This document shows, piece after piece, positions 9,354 through 18,413 of a stretch of 64,000 nucleotides of DNA. Source of the stretch: Tepidimonas ignava (lineage in GTDB: Bacteria; Pseudomonadota; Gammaproteobacteria; Burkholderiales; Burkholderiaceae_C); the NCBI RefSeq assembly GCF_004342625.1, contig NZ_SMAH01000003.1, positions 167,773 through 231,772 on the forward strand, written 5' to 3'. The translations under genes and the position numbers were made by a program. The stretch's first letter is position 1. Each line of letters begins with the position of its first letter. The notes below the pieces were generated by a model. It saw nothing but the letters and a program-made list of their open reading frames with translations, did no database searches and had not been told where the DNA came from.

Positions 9354-12190
9354 GTGGTGGTTTCGCTGTCGGCGACTGGTGCTGGCATGCCCGGCAGGGC
9401 TCGCCCTGCCGGGTGATCGACCGCCAGGACGTGTGGGGGGAGGTCGCCTATCGCGTCTGGCTGCCGGCCAAGGAGGCGGTGGTGCGCGCCCGCGCCCAGG
9501 ATCTGGTCGAGCTGACCAGCGTGCGCCCGACGGTGGAGCAGATCCTGCACACGGCGGCCGCGGCCAAGCTGCTCGACGCGCTGGAAGACAACCTGCTGCT
9601 GGCGCCGATCCAGTCCAGCGTGGTGCCGCTGCCGCACCAGCTCTACGCGCTGAACCGGGCCATGAGCCGAGATCGCATCCGCTACTTGCTGGCGGACGAG
9701 GTGGGGCTTGGCAAGACCATCGAGGCGGGTTTGATCCTGCGCGAGTTGAAGCTGCGTGGCATGGTGCGGCGGGTGCTGGTGGTGGCACCGAAAGGTCTTG
9801 TGCGCCAGTGGCAGGCCGAGATGCGGCTGCACTTCGGCGAGGCCTTCCGCTTCGTCGAGCCTTCCGAGCTGGCCGCGTTCCGCCAGTGGCGTGACAACGG
9901 CGCTCTTTCGGTTTCTGGGGGCGACGACAACCTCTGGCGCATGCATGACCAGGTGATCGTCTCGCTCGACTCGGTCAAACCCATCGAAGGCCGCCGTGGT
10001 TGGAGCTTGGAGCAACTCGCCACCTACAACCGCGAGCGCTTCGAGGATCTGATCTCGGCAGGCTGGGATTTGGTGATCATCGACGAGGCACACCGCCTCG
10101 GCGGCAGTACTGAGCAGGTTGCCCGCTACAAGCTCGGTGCCGCTTTGGCCGAGGCCGCTCCCTACTTGCTGTTGCTATCCGCGACGCCGCATCAGGGCAA
10201 GACCGACCAGTTCATGCGGTTGATGCAGTTGTTGGACCGAGAGGCGTTTCCGGACGAAGGCAGCATCGACCGCGATCGGGTGCGCCCATTCGTGATCCGC
10301 ACGGAGAAGCGGGCCGCCATCGACGCCGAGGGCCAGCCGCTGTTCAAGCCTCGGTCCACACGACTTCACCCGGTAGCTTGGCAAGAGCGGCATGCCGCTC
10401 AGCGAAGGCTCTATGAGGCCGTGACGGACTACGTCCGGCACGGCTACAACCAGGCGATGGCTGCCAAGCAGCGGCACATCAGCTTCCTGATGATCCTGAT
10501 GCAGCGGCTGGTGACGTCCAGTACGGCCGCCATCCGCGCCACCCTGGAGAAGCGCCAGGGCGTGCTGGAGGCGCCTCAGGCGCAGGCGAGCCTGTTCGAG
10601 GCAGTTGACCCGGATGAGTGGGCAGAGCTCGACGGCCAGTCCCAGCTCGACATTGCCGTGCAGGCCAGCGGGTGGGAACGGGAGAAGTCGGAGGTCGAGA
10701 TGCTGCTGGATCTCGCCCGCGAAACCGAGCGACAGGGAACGGATGCCAAGGCAGAAGCGCTGTTGGAATTGATCTACAAGCTCCATCAGGAGGAGAACGA
10801 CCCGCAGCTCAAGGTGCTGGTCTTCACCGAGTTCGTTCCCACCCAGGCCATGCTGGCGGAGTTCCTGGAGAGCCGGGGCTTTTCGGTGGCGTTGCTCAAC
10901 GGCGGCATGGACCTGGACGCGCGCACTCGTGCGCAGCAGGCTTTCTCACGCGACGTGCGAGTGCTGGTCTCCACCGACGCCGGCGGCGAGGGACTGAATC
11001 TGCAGTTCTGCCATGTCATCGTCAACTTCGACATGCCGTGGAACCCGATGCGGCTGGAGCAGCGTATCGGCCGCGTGGACCGCATCGGCCAGCCCCATGT
11101 CGTGCGAGCGATCAACCTCGTGCTGGAAGACACGGTAGAGCACCGGGTGCGCGAGGTGCTGGAGGAGAAGCTCGCCGTCATCGCTCAGGAGTTCGGTGTC
11201 GACAAAGCGGCGGATGTGATGGACTCGGTGGAGGTGGAGCCGATCTTCGATGAACTGTTTGTGCATGGACTGCAAGACCCGTCCTCGATCGACAAGGAAT
11301 GCGATGCGGTCATCAACCAGGTGCGGGAGAAGGTGGCGGCCAGCCGCAAAGACACCGATCTGTTGACGGAAGACCACACGCTGGAAGCAGACGATGCCCG
11401 CAAGTGGCGGGGCCATCCAGCGCAGTATTGGTTGGAGCGTGCGATCACCGCCGGGTTGCCTGCGAGAGGTGGAGCGGCTGAGAAGGCAGGCGACGCTTGG
11501 CGCGTGAGGTGGGCGGACGGGAGCGAGTCACCCCGTGTCTGCTTCGACGCGCGCACCGCCGAACAGAACCCTGAGATGGAGTGGATCACGTTGGAAGAAC
11601 CACGTGCCCGCGCAGTCATCAGCGAACTGCCGCGCTGCGTGGCGGGCCAGCCCGTGCCGATTGCGGCAGTCAGCGGCTTGCCCGATACGGTGCACGGCGT
11701 GTGGTCGCTGTGGGAGATCAGCATTAGCGCGTCCAATCTCTCTGAGAACTTCAACCGGCGGCGATTCTTGCCCGTGTTTGTTACCGACGATGGCCGCACC
11801 TTCGTGCCGACCGCCAAGCGGATCTGGGATTTGCTGCTGACCGAGAACGTGACGCTCGCCCCGAAGGTCGAGGTGGAGCATGCCTTGGCCTGCTTTGAAA
11901 CGTCGCTGGCTGCGGCCAAGGCACAGGGGGAGCGGCTTTTTACCGAGCTGCTGGAGGAGCACCGTGCCTGGCTCGCCGAGGAGCGTGAACGGGCGCGCTA
12001 CGCCTTCGAGGCGCGTTACCAGGCGATCGGTCGGATCGGCCTTCCAGCCGTCAGGGAGCACCGCCGCAAACGGCTCGTAGCTGAGCACGAGGCACGCATG
12101 GCAGCGCTGGCGGACGCGGAAGCCTGCACGCCGGATCTCAATGCGGTGCTGATGCTTCGCATTGGTCACCCGGGAGGTACGCCAGCATGA
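9350..12190 (+). CDS. brxHII: SNF2-family helicase BrxHII
   Basis: A 946-residue SF2/SNF2 helicase-like ATPase. Helicase motifs in order: ADEVGLGKTIEAG (Walker A) near residue 115, IIDEAHRLGG (DEAH) near 242, LLSATPHQGKTDQF (motif III) near 280, VLVFTEFVPTQ near 490, STDAGGEGLNLQFC near 540, and RIGRVDRIGQ (motif VI) near 571. The C-terminal 300 residues are coiled-coil rich. The architecture resembles HepA/RapA-like and DISARM DrmD-like helicases, but the gene order with pglXI and pglZ points to BrxHII of type 3 BREX. It overlaps both neighbours by 4 nt. Confidence 0.82.
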   Translation: MSGGFAVGDWCWHARQGSPCRVIDRQDVWGEVAYRVWLPAKEAVVRARAQDLVELTSVRPTVEQILHTAAAAKLLDALEDNLLLAPIQSSVVPLPHQLYALNRAMSRDRIRYLLADEVGLGKTIEAGLILRELKLRGMVRRVLVVAPKGLVRQWQAEMRLHFGEAFRFVEPSELAAFRQWRDNGALSVSGGDDNLWRMHDQVIVSLDSVKPIEGRRGWSLEQLATYNRERFEDLISAGWDLVIIDEAHRLGGSTEQVARYKLGAALAEAAPYLLLLSATPHQGKTDQFMRLMQLLDREAFPDEGSIDRDRVRPFVIRTEKRAAIDAEGQPLFKPRSTRLHPVAWQERHAAQRRLYEAVTDYVRHGYNQAMAAKQRHISFLMILMQRLVTSSTAAIRATLEKRQGVLEAPQAQASLFEAVDPDEWAELDGQSQLDIAVQASGWEREKSEVEMLLDLARETERQGTDAKAEALLELIYKLHQEENDPQLKVLVFTEFVPTQAMLAEFLESRGFSVALLNGGMDLDARTRAQQAFSRDVRVLVSTDAGGEGLNLQFCHVIVNFDMPWNPMRLEQRIGRVDRIGQPHVVRAINLVLEDTVEHRVREVLEEKLAVIAQEFGVDKAADVMDSVEVEPIFDELFVHGLQDPSSIDKECDAVINQVREKVAASRKDTDLLTEDHTLEADDARKWRGHPAQYWLERAITAGLPARGGAAEKAGDAWRVRWADGSESPRVCFDARTAEQNPEMEWITLEEPRARAVISELPRCVAGQPVPIAAVSGLPDTVHGVWSLWEISISASNLSENFNRRRFLPVFVTDDGRTFVPTAKRIWDLLLTENVTLAPKVEVEHALACFETSLAAAKAQGERLFTELLEEHRAWLAEERERARYAFEARYQAIGRIGLPAVREHRRKRLVAEHEARMAALADAEACTPDLNAVLMLRIGHPGGTPA

Positions 12191-14181
12191 CAGCCTGGGT
12201 TGACCGCATCCTGAAGGAGTTTCCCGTCGATCTGGCCCGGCTCTGGATCGTTGCCGACCCGGACGATGTGCTGCTGGATGAGCAGGTGTTGTCGGGATTG
12301 CGTGAGCACGGCTTTGAAGTACTGCCCTTCGAGGACAGCATCGCGTTCCGGGCAGAGTACGAGGAGCGCTATCGGGCGGCGTGGGATCGCGGCGAGCCAG
12401 GTCCCTCCCGTGCCTTGATCCTCCATCTGCGGGGAATGAACGTCGCCGACTTGCCTTGGGACTACCTGCGTCAGGCGCGCAAGCTCTCCTTGAGTCTCGC
12501 TGAGTTGTTCCCTAGGCTGAGCTATACCGTGGTGAGGCAGCTGGGTAGTGAGATGCTGCCCGCGCTGTTCGAGGCGCAGGCGAGGCACGCGCATCAGTCG
12601 CTGGGCGAAGCGGCGACCAAGGAGTTCGTGCTGACGCACATCTTCCGTATCAGCCCGCACCTCATCACACGGTCGGAGGACTTTTGGCGTGAGCTCCTTC
12701 GTCTCCATTACCGCGAGGCGGCCCTTCCGCCTGTGCTCGCGCAGCACGTGGAGCAAGTGGTCGGTGAGCATAACGCCTTCAAGGGCATACCCATCGCCGA
12801 CTTGTTTGCGCACAAGAGCCTCACGCTGCGTGTCGTGCAGGAAGCCTGGTTTCGCTATCTCACCAAGCTGGGAGTCACTGGAACCCGCACTGGTGAACCC
12901 ACGCCGCCGGATTACGTCGCAAAACTCGACCTGCCTTTCGACCACCATGACGTCCGGGTGATCGTCGACTCGATGTTCCTGGATGGCACGCTGCACCCGC
13001 TGATGGTCCAGGGCGTGCCGGCCACCCTGCCGGAGTGGGCCAAGGCGGGTGTGGTGCAGGATCCGGCGTCGATGCGGAACCTGGTGTTTGAAGGCATCAA
13101 GAGCCTGAAGGCGGAAGTGCCGACCATCGAGTCACCGCACCGCGACTGGACCCATTTCTCGCGTCGCCTAGGCGAAGTCATCTCACGGTTTCACCGACTG
13201 GATGCAGCCCGAGCGGAAAGCATCAAGGACGCGATGCGAGACCTGGCTATCTCCGCCGACGATCGGTTGCGTGAATGGGTAGGCAAGCATTATGCGGACC
13301 TGCCGTCATTGCCCGCCGCCAAGGGACCGATCATGGTCCACCATGTGCCGAGGTATCTGGCGATGCGCCGGGGCAACGGCGAGAAGAAGATCGCGCTGGT
13401 GGTATTTGACGGGCTGGCCGTAGATCAGTGGATACTGATCCGGGAGACCGTGGTCAGTCGGTCGCAGCGGCTGATGTTCGACGAGAGTGCCTGCTTTGCG
13501 TGGCTGCCAACCCTGACTTCAGTGTCCCGGCAGGCGCTGTTCTCCGGCTTGCGCCCACGTGAGTTCGCCGACAGCATCGAATCAACCTCTCAGGAACCGG
13601 CGCAATGGACACGGTTCTGGCAGGACCATGGTCTTCGCGCAAATGAGGTGCTGTACCGCAGGTCGATCAAACGCACCGATGACCTCCCCGCGCTTGAAGC
13701 AGCCCTGACCCATCCGTCTCTGAAAGTGGCTGGCCTTGTCGTGGACACCGTCGACGAGATCATCCATGGGGCAGTGCTTGGAAAGCGTGGCATTGCAGCC
13801 CAGATCGCAAGCTGGTGCGAGTCGGGCTTCGTGGATCGTCTATTCTCGATGCTGCTGGACAACGGATTCCACGTCTACCTAACCGCAGACCACGGCAACG
13901 TCGAAGCGGTGGGCATTGGCCGCCCGAACGAAGGCGTCGCGTCTGAGCTGCGCGGGGAGCGTGTCAGGATTTATCGCAGCGAGGCTTTGATCGCGGAGAC
14001 GGCGGCAGCCAATCCGAAGACCTTCCGTCTGGATGTCGCTGGACTTCCGGCGAGCTTCATGCCGCTATTCGCAGGAGGACGCGGGGCGTTTGTACCGAAG
14101 GATGACCAGGTCGTGGTTCATGGCGGTGTCTCCGTAGAGGAACTAATCGTGCCCTTCGTGAAAGTGAGCTACGCGAATTGA
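12187..14181 (+). CDS. pglZ: PglZ, alkaline-phosphatase-fold BREX protein
   Basis: A 664-residue protein carrying the PglZ domain in its C-terminal half. KIALVVFDGLAVDQW begins near residue 400 and holds the first metal-binding aspartate; YLTADHGNVEAVG near 563 supplies the DHG motif typical of the alkaline phosphatase superfamily. The N-terminal 330 residues are mainly helical and probably contact other BREX parts. PglZ is the hallmark gene of BREX systems; its substrate is not established. ATGA overlap with brxHII. Confidence 0.88.
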   Translation: MTAWVDRILKEFPVDLARLWIVADPDDVLLDEQVLSGLREHGFEVLPFEDSIAFRAEYEERYRAAWDRGEPGPSRALILHLRGMNVADLPWDYLRQARKLSLSLAELFPRLSYTVVRQLGSEMLPALFEAQARHAHQSLGEAATKEFVLTHIFRISPHLITRSEDFWRELLRLHYREAALPPVLAQHVEQVVGEHNAFKGIPIADLFAHKSLTLRVVQEAWFRYLTKLGVTGTRTGEPTPPDYVAKLDLPFDHHDVRVIVDSMFLDGTLHPLMVQGVPATLPEWAKAGVVQDPASMRNLVFEGIKSLKAEVPTIESPHRDWTHFSRRLGEVISRFHRLDAARAESIKDAMRDLAISADDRLREWVGKHYADLPSLPAAKGPIMVHHVPRYLAMRRGNGEKKIALVVFDGLAVDQWILIRETVVSRSQRLMFDESACFAWLPTLTSVSRQALFSGLRPREFADSIESTSQEPAQWTRFWQDHGLRANEVLYRRSIKRTDDLPALEAALTHPSLKVAGLVVDTVDEIIHGAVLGKRGIAAQIASWCESGFVDRLFSMLLDNGFHVYLTADHGNVEAVGIGRPNEGVASELRGERVRIYRSEALIAETAAANPKTFRLDVAGLPASFMPLFAGGRGAFVPKDDQVVVHGGVSVEELIVPFVKVSYAN

Positions 14182-14186
14182 ATCGA

Positions 14187-14909
14187 ATGGCGTCGTCATC
14201 ACCCCAGATTGGCTTTGATCGCTTTATAGCGATCGAATGGGCAGCTGCCGCGCTCAAGGTACGCGCCGAACTCGGCACGCTCGATGAGCTGAATGCCCTG
14301 CTGGATGCTGCTGGACTGGGTGTAGCAGCACGAAAGAAGACACGGACCGTGCTGAATCGTTTGTGGCTTGCGCCACGCCCGGAACTCGCCGACTTCGCCG
14401 AGCGTGGCGTCGCGATCTTAAAGGCCGACCCGAGCGTCCCTATCGCCGCCCTGACCTGGGGCATGGCCATTGCCACCTATCCGTTCTTCGGCAAGGTGGC
14501 GGAGCTGGTGGGGCGCCTCTCGGCGCTGCAGGGTGATTGTGCTTCGGCGGAAGTCCATCGCCGAATGAGCGAAGCCTATGGCGAGCGTGAAGGCACGTAC
14601 CGGATGACCAACATGGTGCTTCAGTCGCAGGCAAGCTGGGGCGCGATCGAGCGCGTCGAGAAGGGCAAGCGCCTCGTGCGCATGAAGCCGATCGTGGTCA
14701 GCGACGAGCAGGCCGTAGCTTGGTTGGTCGAGGCCGCCCTGCGTTACGTCGGCAAAGCGGTGTCCGTCTCTGCCCTATCGTCTCAGGTCGTCCTCTATCC
14801 GTTTGTGCTCGATCAGCCGCTGGGGTACCTCGTTTCGAAGAGCCCGAACCTGGCCGTCCATTCCCAAGGGTCAAGCAGCCAAGTGGTTTCCTTGAAAGCG
14901 AGTGAGTGA
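14187..14909 (+). CDS. BrxA-like terminal BREX protein
   Basis: A 240-residue protein starting at ATG 14187; a TTG at 14178 overlapping the pglZ stop is possible. It is basic and helical, with segments such as LSALQGDCASAEVHRRMSEA and MVLQSQASWGAIERVEKGK that look like winged-helix DNA-binding units. In type 3 BREX the gene after pglZ is brxA, a small helix-turn-helix protein. Position and predicted fold agree with that, but I do not see a decisive family motif. It is the last gene of the operon. Confidence 0.55.
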   Translation: MASSSPQIGFDRFIAIEWAAAALKVRAELGTLDELNALLDAAGLGVAARKKTRTVLNRLWLAPRPELADFAERGVAILKADPSVPIAALTWGMAIATYPFFGKVAELVGRLSALQGDCASAEVHRRMSEAYGEREGTYRMTNMVLQSQASWGAIERVEKGKRLVRMKPIVVSDEQAVAWLVEAALRYVGKAVSVSALSSQVVLYPFVLDQPLGYLVSKSPNLAVHSQGSSSQVVSLKASE

Positions 14910-14995
14910 ATGACTGCGCAGCGATGTAAGATCGCAGCATGGGAATCGGTCCATAACGGCCCCTGACAGGTTGACAAAGGATGCAGTTCCTACGG
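14910..14995. other. Junction between BREX operon and prophage
   Basis: These 86 bases separate the stop of the last BREX gene from the stop of the prophage endolysin. The left attachment site should lie here if the serine recombinase integrated the element. I compared it by eye with the segment after 62955 and found no direct repeat longer than about 8 nt, as expected for serine-recombinase att cores, which can be very short. No clear terminator is visible. Confidence 0.4.
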
Positions 14996-15487
14996 TCAAC
15001 GCCGTTCTGTGATGAGGAGCAAAGCAACTTCAGCTTCGCGCCGGGTAACGAGACCAGGAAGCACCCTTCCTCCGCCGTATACCCACCTTCTCAGCTCCCG
15101 CGCAGAAGCATCCCAGTCCCGCTGATTGACCCGCCGCCGCAGGGTCGATGTCTGCAACCGCCCGGCGCCGAGGTTGAAGGTGAAGTCGACGATGGCGGCC
15201 AGCCGCCCTTGCGGCTCAGTGGCCAGCACCGGGCAGTAGCGCAACGTGGCGGCGAGCGCCACCTTCAGATCCTGGGCGAGGTAGGCCTCGGCCTCGCCTT
15301 CCGTGATCGGCGGGTGCTTCGGATCGCACAGATGCCCGTAGCCGATCGTCGGATAGCCGGCCGGACAGATGTACGGATAGGCGCGGTTGGGATCGTGCTT
15401 TGGAACGCGGTGAAAGCCCTCGAAGCGCTTTGCAAGCTCAATGGCTTGGGGCGGCACGCGGATCACACGTTCGTCCGACCGCCCCAT
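14996..15487 (-). CDS. Phage endolysin, glycoside hydrolase family 24 lysozyme
   Basis: A 163-residue T4-lysozyme-like muramidase that cleaves peptidoglycan at lysis. The catalytic glutamate is in AKRFEGFH (E23) and the conserved TIGYGH segment follows near residue 47; FTFNLGAGRLQTSTLRR is the usual C-terminal signature. There is no signal peptide, so release depends on the holin encoded just upstream. It is the last gene of the late operon and borders the BREX region. Confidence 0.88.
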   Translation of the reverse strand: MGRSDERVIRVPPQAIELAKRFEGFHRVPKHDPNRAYPYICPAGYPTIGYGHLCDPKHPPITEGEAEAYLAQDLKVALAATLRYCPVLATEPQGRLAAIVDFTFNLGAGRLQTSTLRRRVNQRDWDASARELRRWVYGGGRVLPGLVTRREAEVALLLITERR

Positions 15488-15963
15488 CACCGCAGCCCCT
15501 TTTCCAGCGTGCGATTGAGGAACCAGTAGTTCAGGATGCCTGCGAGCAGTGCCTGATCCGCTTCCGACCAAGCTGCGAGCAACGCTGGCCCGAACCCCAC
15601 GCCCGACTGCACCGAGCCGACGAAGGCCGAGAGTTTCACCCCGGCATACATCAGCACGAAGAGGTAGGTGACCACGGGCCTGACCGTGGTGGACAGCGCA
15701 TCGGCCCACTTCACGCCCGAGGTTCGGCCCTGCGCCGCAACCGCCTCGCGCAAGGCCTCGATGGCCCCGGTGTTCCACGCTGCATCGGCCCCGGCACCGA
15801 TCTCGGCCATGCGCTGGGCGCCGCGCAGCTTCTCGAACTCCAGCGCCTTGTCCTGCATGGCGAGTTCATGGCTGCGCTCGCCCTTGCGATCGAGCCACTT
15901 GAGGATTTCGGGCGCGAGCCGGAAAGCGCCGCCCAGCAATCCGCCCAACAGGGTTTCGATCAT
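15487..15963 (-). CDS. Phage holin (3TM type)
   Basis: A 158-residue protein with an N-terminal glycine-rich hydrophobic start (MIETLLGGLLGGAFRLAPEI), a charged central helix, and two hydrophobic segments near the C-terminus (VRPVVTYLFVLMYAGVKL and ALLAGILNYWFLNRTL). This matches the three-transmembrane holin family. It overlaps the endolysin by one base and the upstream small membrane protein by 4 nt, giving a compact lysis cassette. No Rz/Rz1 spanin pair was recognised. Confidence 0.72.
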   Translation of the reverse strand: MIETLLGGLLGGAFRLAPEILKWLDRKGERSHELAMQDKALEFEKLRGAQRMAEIGAGADAAWNTGAIEALREAVAAQGRTSGVKWADALSTTVRPVVTYLFVLMYAGVKLSAFVGSVQSGVGFGPALLAAWSEADQALLAGILNYWFLNRTLEKGLR

Positions 15964-16244
15964 GAGCCGCCTCCTGTCAGTTTGAGCTTGACTGCAATGC
16001 CGACCAGCAGCGCAGCCAGGATGCCAGTCGTGGTGACTTTGACGATGGTCTGCCAGGCGGCGCGGCGCGCCTCGCGCCAAGCGGCCAGCAGGTCGCGCAG
16101 CTCGCGGATGTCGCGCGCGGCGCTGCCGTTTTCAAGCCCGAGGCGGGCCAGGCATTGCTCAGCGCCGCGCTCGGCAGCCTGCTCCAACATCACCTTGAAA
16201 TCGTTGGCTGTGATCGTGATCGGCTGGGTGTCATGGGGTGTCAT
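15960..16244 (-). CDS. Small phage membrane protein (DUF6127-like)
   Basis: A 94-residue protein with a soluble helical N-terminus (ITANDFKVMLEQAAERGAEQ) and one C-terminal transmembrane helix (TTGILAALLVGIAVKL). Proteins of this shape sit between gpD and the holin in many P2-like prophages and are assigned DUF6127. A role in lysis, perhaps as an accessory holin or antiholin, is possible but only inferred from position. Confidence 0.6.
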   Translation of the reverse strand: MTPHDTQPITITANDFKVMLEQAAERGAEQCLARLGLENGSAARDIRELRDLLAAWREARRAAWQTIVKVTTTGILAALLVGIAVKLKLTGGGS

Positions 16245-17298
16245 CGTTGACCTCGCTTTGTGTGATCGATATCGGATCGGTGACGTCGCGTTCGCACTCG
16301 ACGCTGGTGCTGTACCCCTGCGCGCTCAAGCGGTGCTCGACACGCTTGATGCGCCAGTCCGTGGGGATGCCCGGTCGCAGCGCAATGGATAGCCGCGCCT
16401 CGGCGGCTAGGCGCGGGTCTCCTGGCGCCCGAAAGCTCAGCTCGGCCTGCGAGCGCTCGCCGCGGTTTTTGCGGGTGGCGGCAGCGGCTCGGGCCTCGGC
16501 TTCGGTGGCGTGCACGTAGCGTAGTTCCTCATAAGGCGGGTTTCCGACGACGACTTCGCGCCGCTCGCCCTTTTGGTAGTCCCACCAGTAGGCCTTGACT
16601 CCGCCGTGGCTCTCGTCACCGTGGTCGGCGAGACCGGAGCCGCCTTTGCCCGCTATCCGGCGGGCGCAGTACTGATAGCGCCACTCGCTGATCTGATCCG
16701 GCCGCAGCGTGATCGTCGGCAGCGCTTGGCCGGTGACGCTCTTGGCCGCCCCGCGCTTGGCCAGCACCAGGTGGCCGGCCACCGGCTTGGATACGGCATC
16801 GTGCTTGGACGCCAGCCGGGTGAGCAGCGCCATGTCAGACTCCTCGGTCTGGTCGACGTGCGGGATGGCGATTGCGCCCAGCTCGGGGTCGATCTTGGGC
16901 GTGTAGCCGTGCTCGGCGGCGATGGCTTCGACGATGCGTCCCAGCGTCGTGTCGTGCCACGATCCCGTCTTTGGGCTGCGAAATGGCCCGACCATGTCGG
17001 CGGCCTTGCCCGAGACCGTCAGCGTGGCCGGCGGCGCGCTGATTTCGACCTCATCGATGATGTAGCGACCCATCGGCACCCACGCGCCGCCGGCGTATGA
17101 CAAGGCGACCTCGAGCTGCGTACCGATGCGCGGCAGCTGCGCGATTGCGCCGTCGGCGCGGCGGCGGTCATCGAGCGTCAAGCGCACCACGTCGGACGCC
17201 AGCCCAGCCTCATCCGTGATGATGAGCTCGATGAGCCGGTCGGCGACGGCGCGCGTGACGTCGTGGCGGTCGGCGGTGATTCGGAAGCGCGGCTGCAT
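16231..17298 (-). CDS. P2 gpD-like tail protein (late control D)
   Basis: A 355-residue homologue of P2 gpD / phage late control gene D protein, a baseplate hub component related to T4 gp27. Supporting signs are the length, a beta-rich N-terminus (MQPRFRITADRHDVTRAVAD, then LTLDDRRRADG), and its place after gpX and gpU in the P2 order. The C-terminus (RIKRVEHRLSAQGYSTSVEC) is the typical domain end. Confidence 0.8.
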   Translation of the reverse strand: MQPRFRITADRHDVTRAVADRLIELIITDEAGLASDVVRLTLDDRRRADGAIAQLPRIGTQLEVALSYAGGAWVPMGRYIIDEVEISAPPATLTVSGKAADMVGPFRSPKTGSWHDTTLGRIVEAIAAEHGYTPKIDPELGAIAIPHVDQTEESDMALLTRLASKHDAVSKPVAGHLVLAKRGAAKSVTGQALPTITLRPDQISEWRYQYCARRIAGKGGSGLADHGDESHGGVKAYWWDYQKGERREVVVGNPPYEELRYVHATEAEARAAAATRKNRGERSQAELSFRAPGDPRLAAEARLSIALRPGIPTDWRIKRVEHRLSAQGYSTSVECERDVTDPISITQSEVNDDTP

Positions 17299-17301
17299 GG
17301 C

Positions 17302-17532
17302 TTACGACCACAGGCGCACCAGCCGCAGTTGCGGCTCATCGACAAGCGCTGGCATGCGCACCGGCGTGCCGTCTGGCAATCGCAGCATGTCGTCCGCGCT
17401 CAGGCGCGCCAAGTGGCGGTTGGCGCGCAGCACCTGCGGCAGAACATCTAGCCTGCGGTAGTGCATCCACACCAGGTAGTCGATCATGTCCCCTTCGCGG
17501 GCCATGACCACGATGTCGTCTTGCGTCAGCAT
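17302..17532 (-). CDS. P2 gpX-like tail protein
   Basis: A 76-residue protein. MLTQDDIVVMAREGDMIDYL at the N-terminus and VLRANRHLARLS in the middle match the LysM-like gpX family, which helps tail or baseplate assembly. The usual closing motif with conserved leucines and prolines (DDMLRLPDGTPVRMPAL) is present. It sits between gpU and gpD, as in P2-like phages. Confidence 0.82.
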   Translation of the reverse strand: MLTQDDIVVMAREGDMIDYLVWMHYRRLDVLPQVLRANRHLARLSADDMLRLPDGTPVRMPALVDEPQLRLVRLWS

Positions 17533-18401
17533 CAGGCAGTCTCCTGCTCGGCGGGGAGTAGTCCTTGCAATGCGAGATCGGCGCTGTCCAGCACCACTTG
17601 GAGTTCGGCGGCCTGCGGGTGGCGTTCGGCTTCGCGGCGGGCGCGCTCGATGTCGTCGCGCAGAGCCGCGATCTGCGCGGCCATCACGTCATAAGAAGAC
17701 AGCGGCGCGGCGCTGGCGCGCGCCACGCGCGTGAGCAGCGCATCGATGGCCGGCAGCGTCACGCCTGCCTCGCGCAGTCGGCTGACTGCGCCGTTGAGCG
17801 CGGTGCGCAACGGCTGCATCACGTCACGCAAGGCATCCTGTAGCACGGATGCGCGCTGTGTGACGCTGCCGCCCATCGACCCTGCAATGCGCTGCACCAC
17901 ATCGCCGACCACGGTATTGAGCGCGCCCAGCGGGTCGGTCGCCACCTCATCGATGATCGGCAGCAGCACGGCAAACGGGCTCCAGCCGCCGCTGATATCG
18001 GTGACGATGTTGTCTTCGCCGTACGACTTGAGCTTGAGTTCGAACGCGATGCGACGCGGCTGGCCATCGTCCATCAGCACGCTGCGGGTGTCGCCCACCT
18101 CGACGATCACCCACGCGCCCCACACGCGCCCGAGACCGTCGACGAGCTGCAGCGGCTCGCCCTTGTCAGCGAGCTCGCGCATCTGCTCGACCTGCGCGAG
18201 GCCGCCATCGAAACTCGGGTAGAGCGTGCCGGACAGCGTGACTTCGATGGGCTCGCGCCCGGTGTACTGCAGCGCCGGCTCGCGCCCGATGCGCGCTTGC
18301 TCCGGCCATCGCCACGACTGGCGCATCGCCAGACTTTGATACGTCGCCTGCCCCACTTCAAAGCGAAAGGGGCCCAGCGCCATCATCACTCGCTCGGCCA
18401 T
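17532..18401 (-). CDS. P2 gpU-like tail protein with C-terminal extension
   Basis: A 289-residue protein. The first about 135 residues match gpU (MMALGPFRFEVGQATYQSLA, and WPEQARIGREPALQYTGRE), a tail completion protein. P2 gpU is about 160 residues; here roughly 130 more form a helical, coiled-coil-like tail rich in Ala, Arg and Glu (IAALRDDIERARREAER). The start, with a nearby upstream tape measure gene, fits the P2 gene order. The extension has no recognised role. Confidence 0.78.
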   Translation of the reverse strand: MAERVMMALGPFRFEVGQATYQSLAMRQSWRWPEQARIGREPALQYTGREPIEVTLSGTLYPSFDGGLAQVEQMRELADKGEPLQLVDGLGRVWGAWVIVEVGDTRSVLMDDGQPRRIAFELKLKSYGEDNIVTDISGGWSPFAVLLPIIDEVATDPLGALNTVVGDVVQRIAGSMGGSVTQRASVLQDALRDVMQPLRTALNGAVSRLREAGVTLPAIDALLTRVARASAAPLSSYDVMAAQIAALRDDIERARREAERHPQAAELQVVLDSADLALQGLLPAEQETA

Positions 18402-18413
18402 ACACGGCTCCGA

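Noticed and set aside
9350..14181. DISARM system
   Set aside because: The SNF2 helicase and methyltransferase could suggest DISARM, but pglZ and a DUF6079 BrxC-type ATPase are BREX hallmarks and no DrmA, DrmB or DrmC was seen.
14173..14185. 13-nt match CGAATTGAATCGA with 63524-63536 as attachment repeats
   Set aside because: The left copy lies at the pglZ stop and inside the next BREX gene start, which would put a BREX gene in the prophage. A 13-nt match in 64 kb is within chance once many pairs are compared.
15400..16392. 330-codon plus-strand frame opposite the lysis genes
   Set aside because: Antisense to holin, endolysin and gpD, all well supported; the product is low in complexity.
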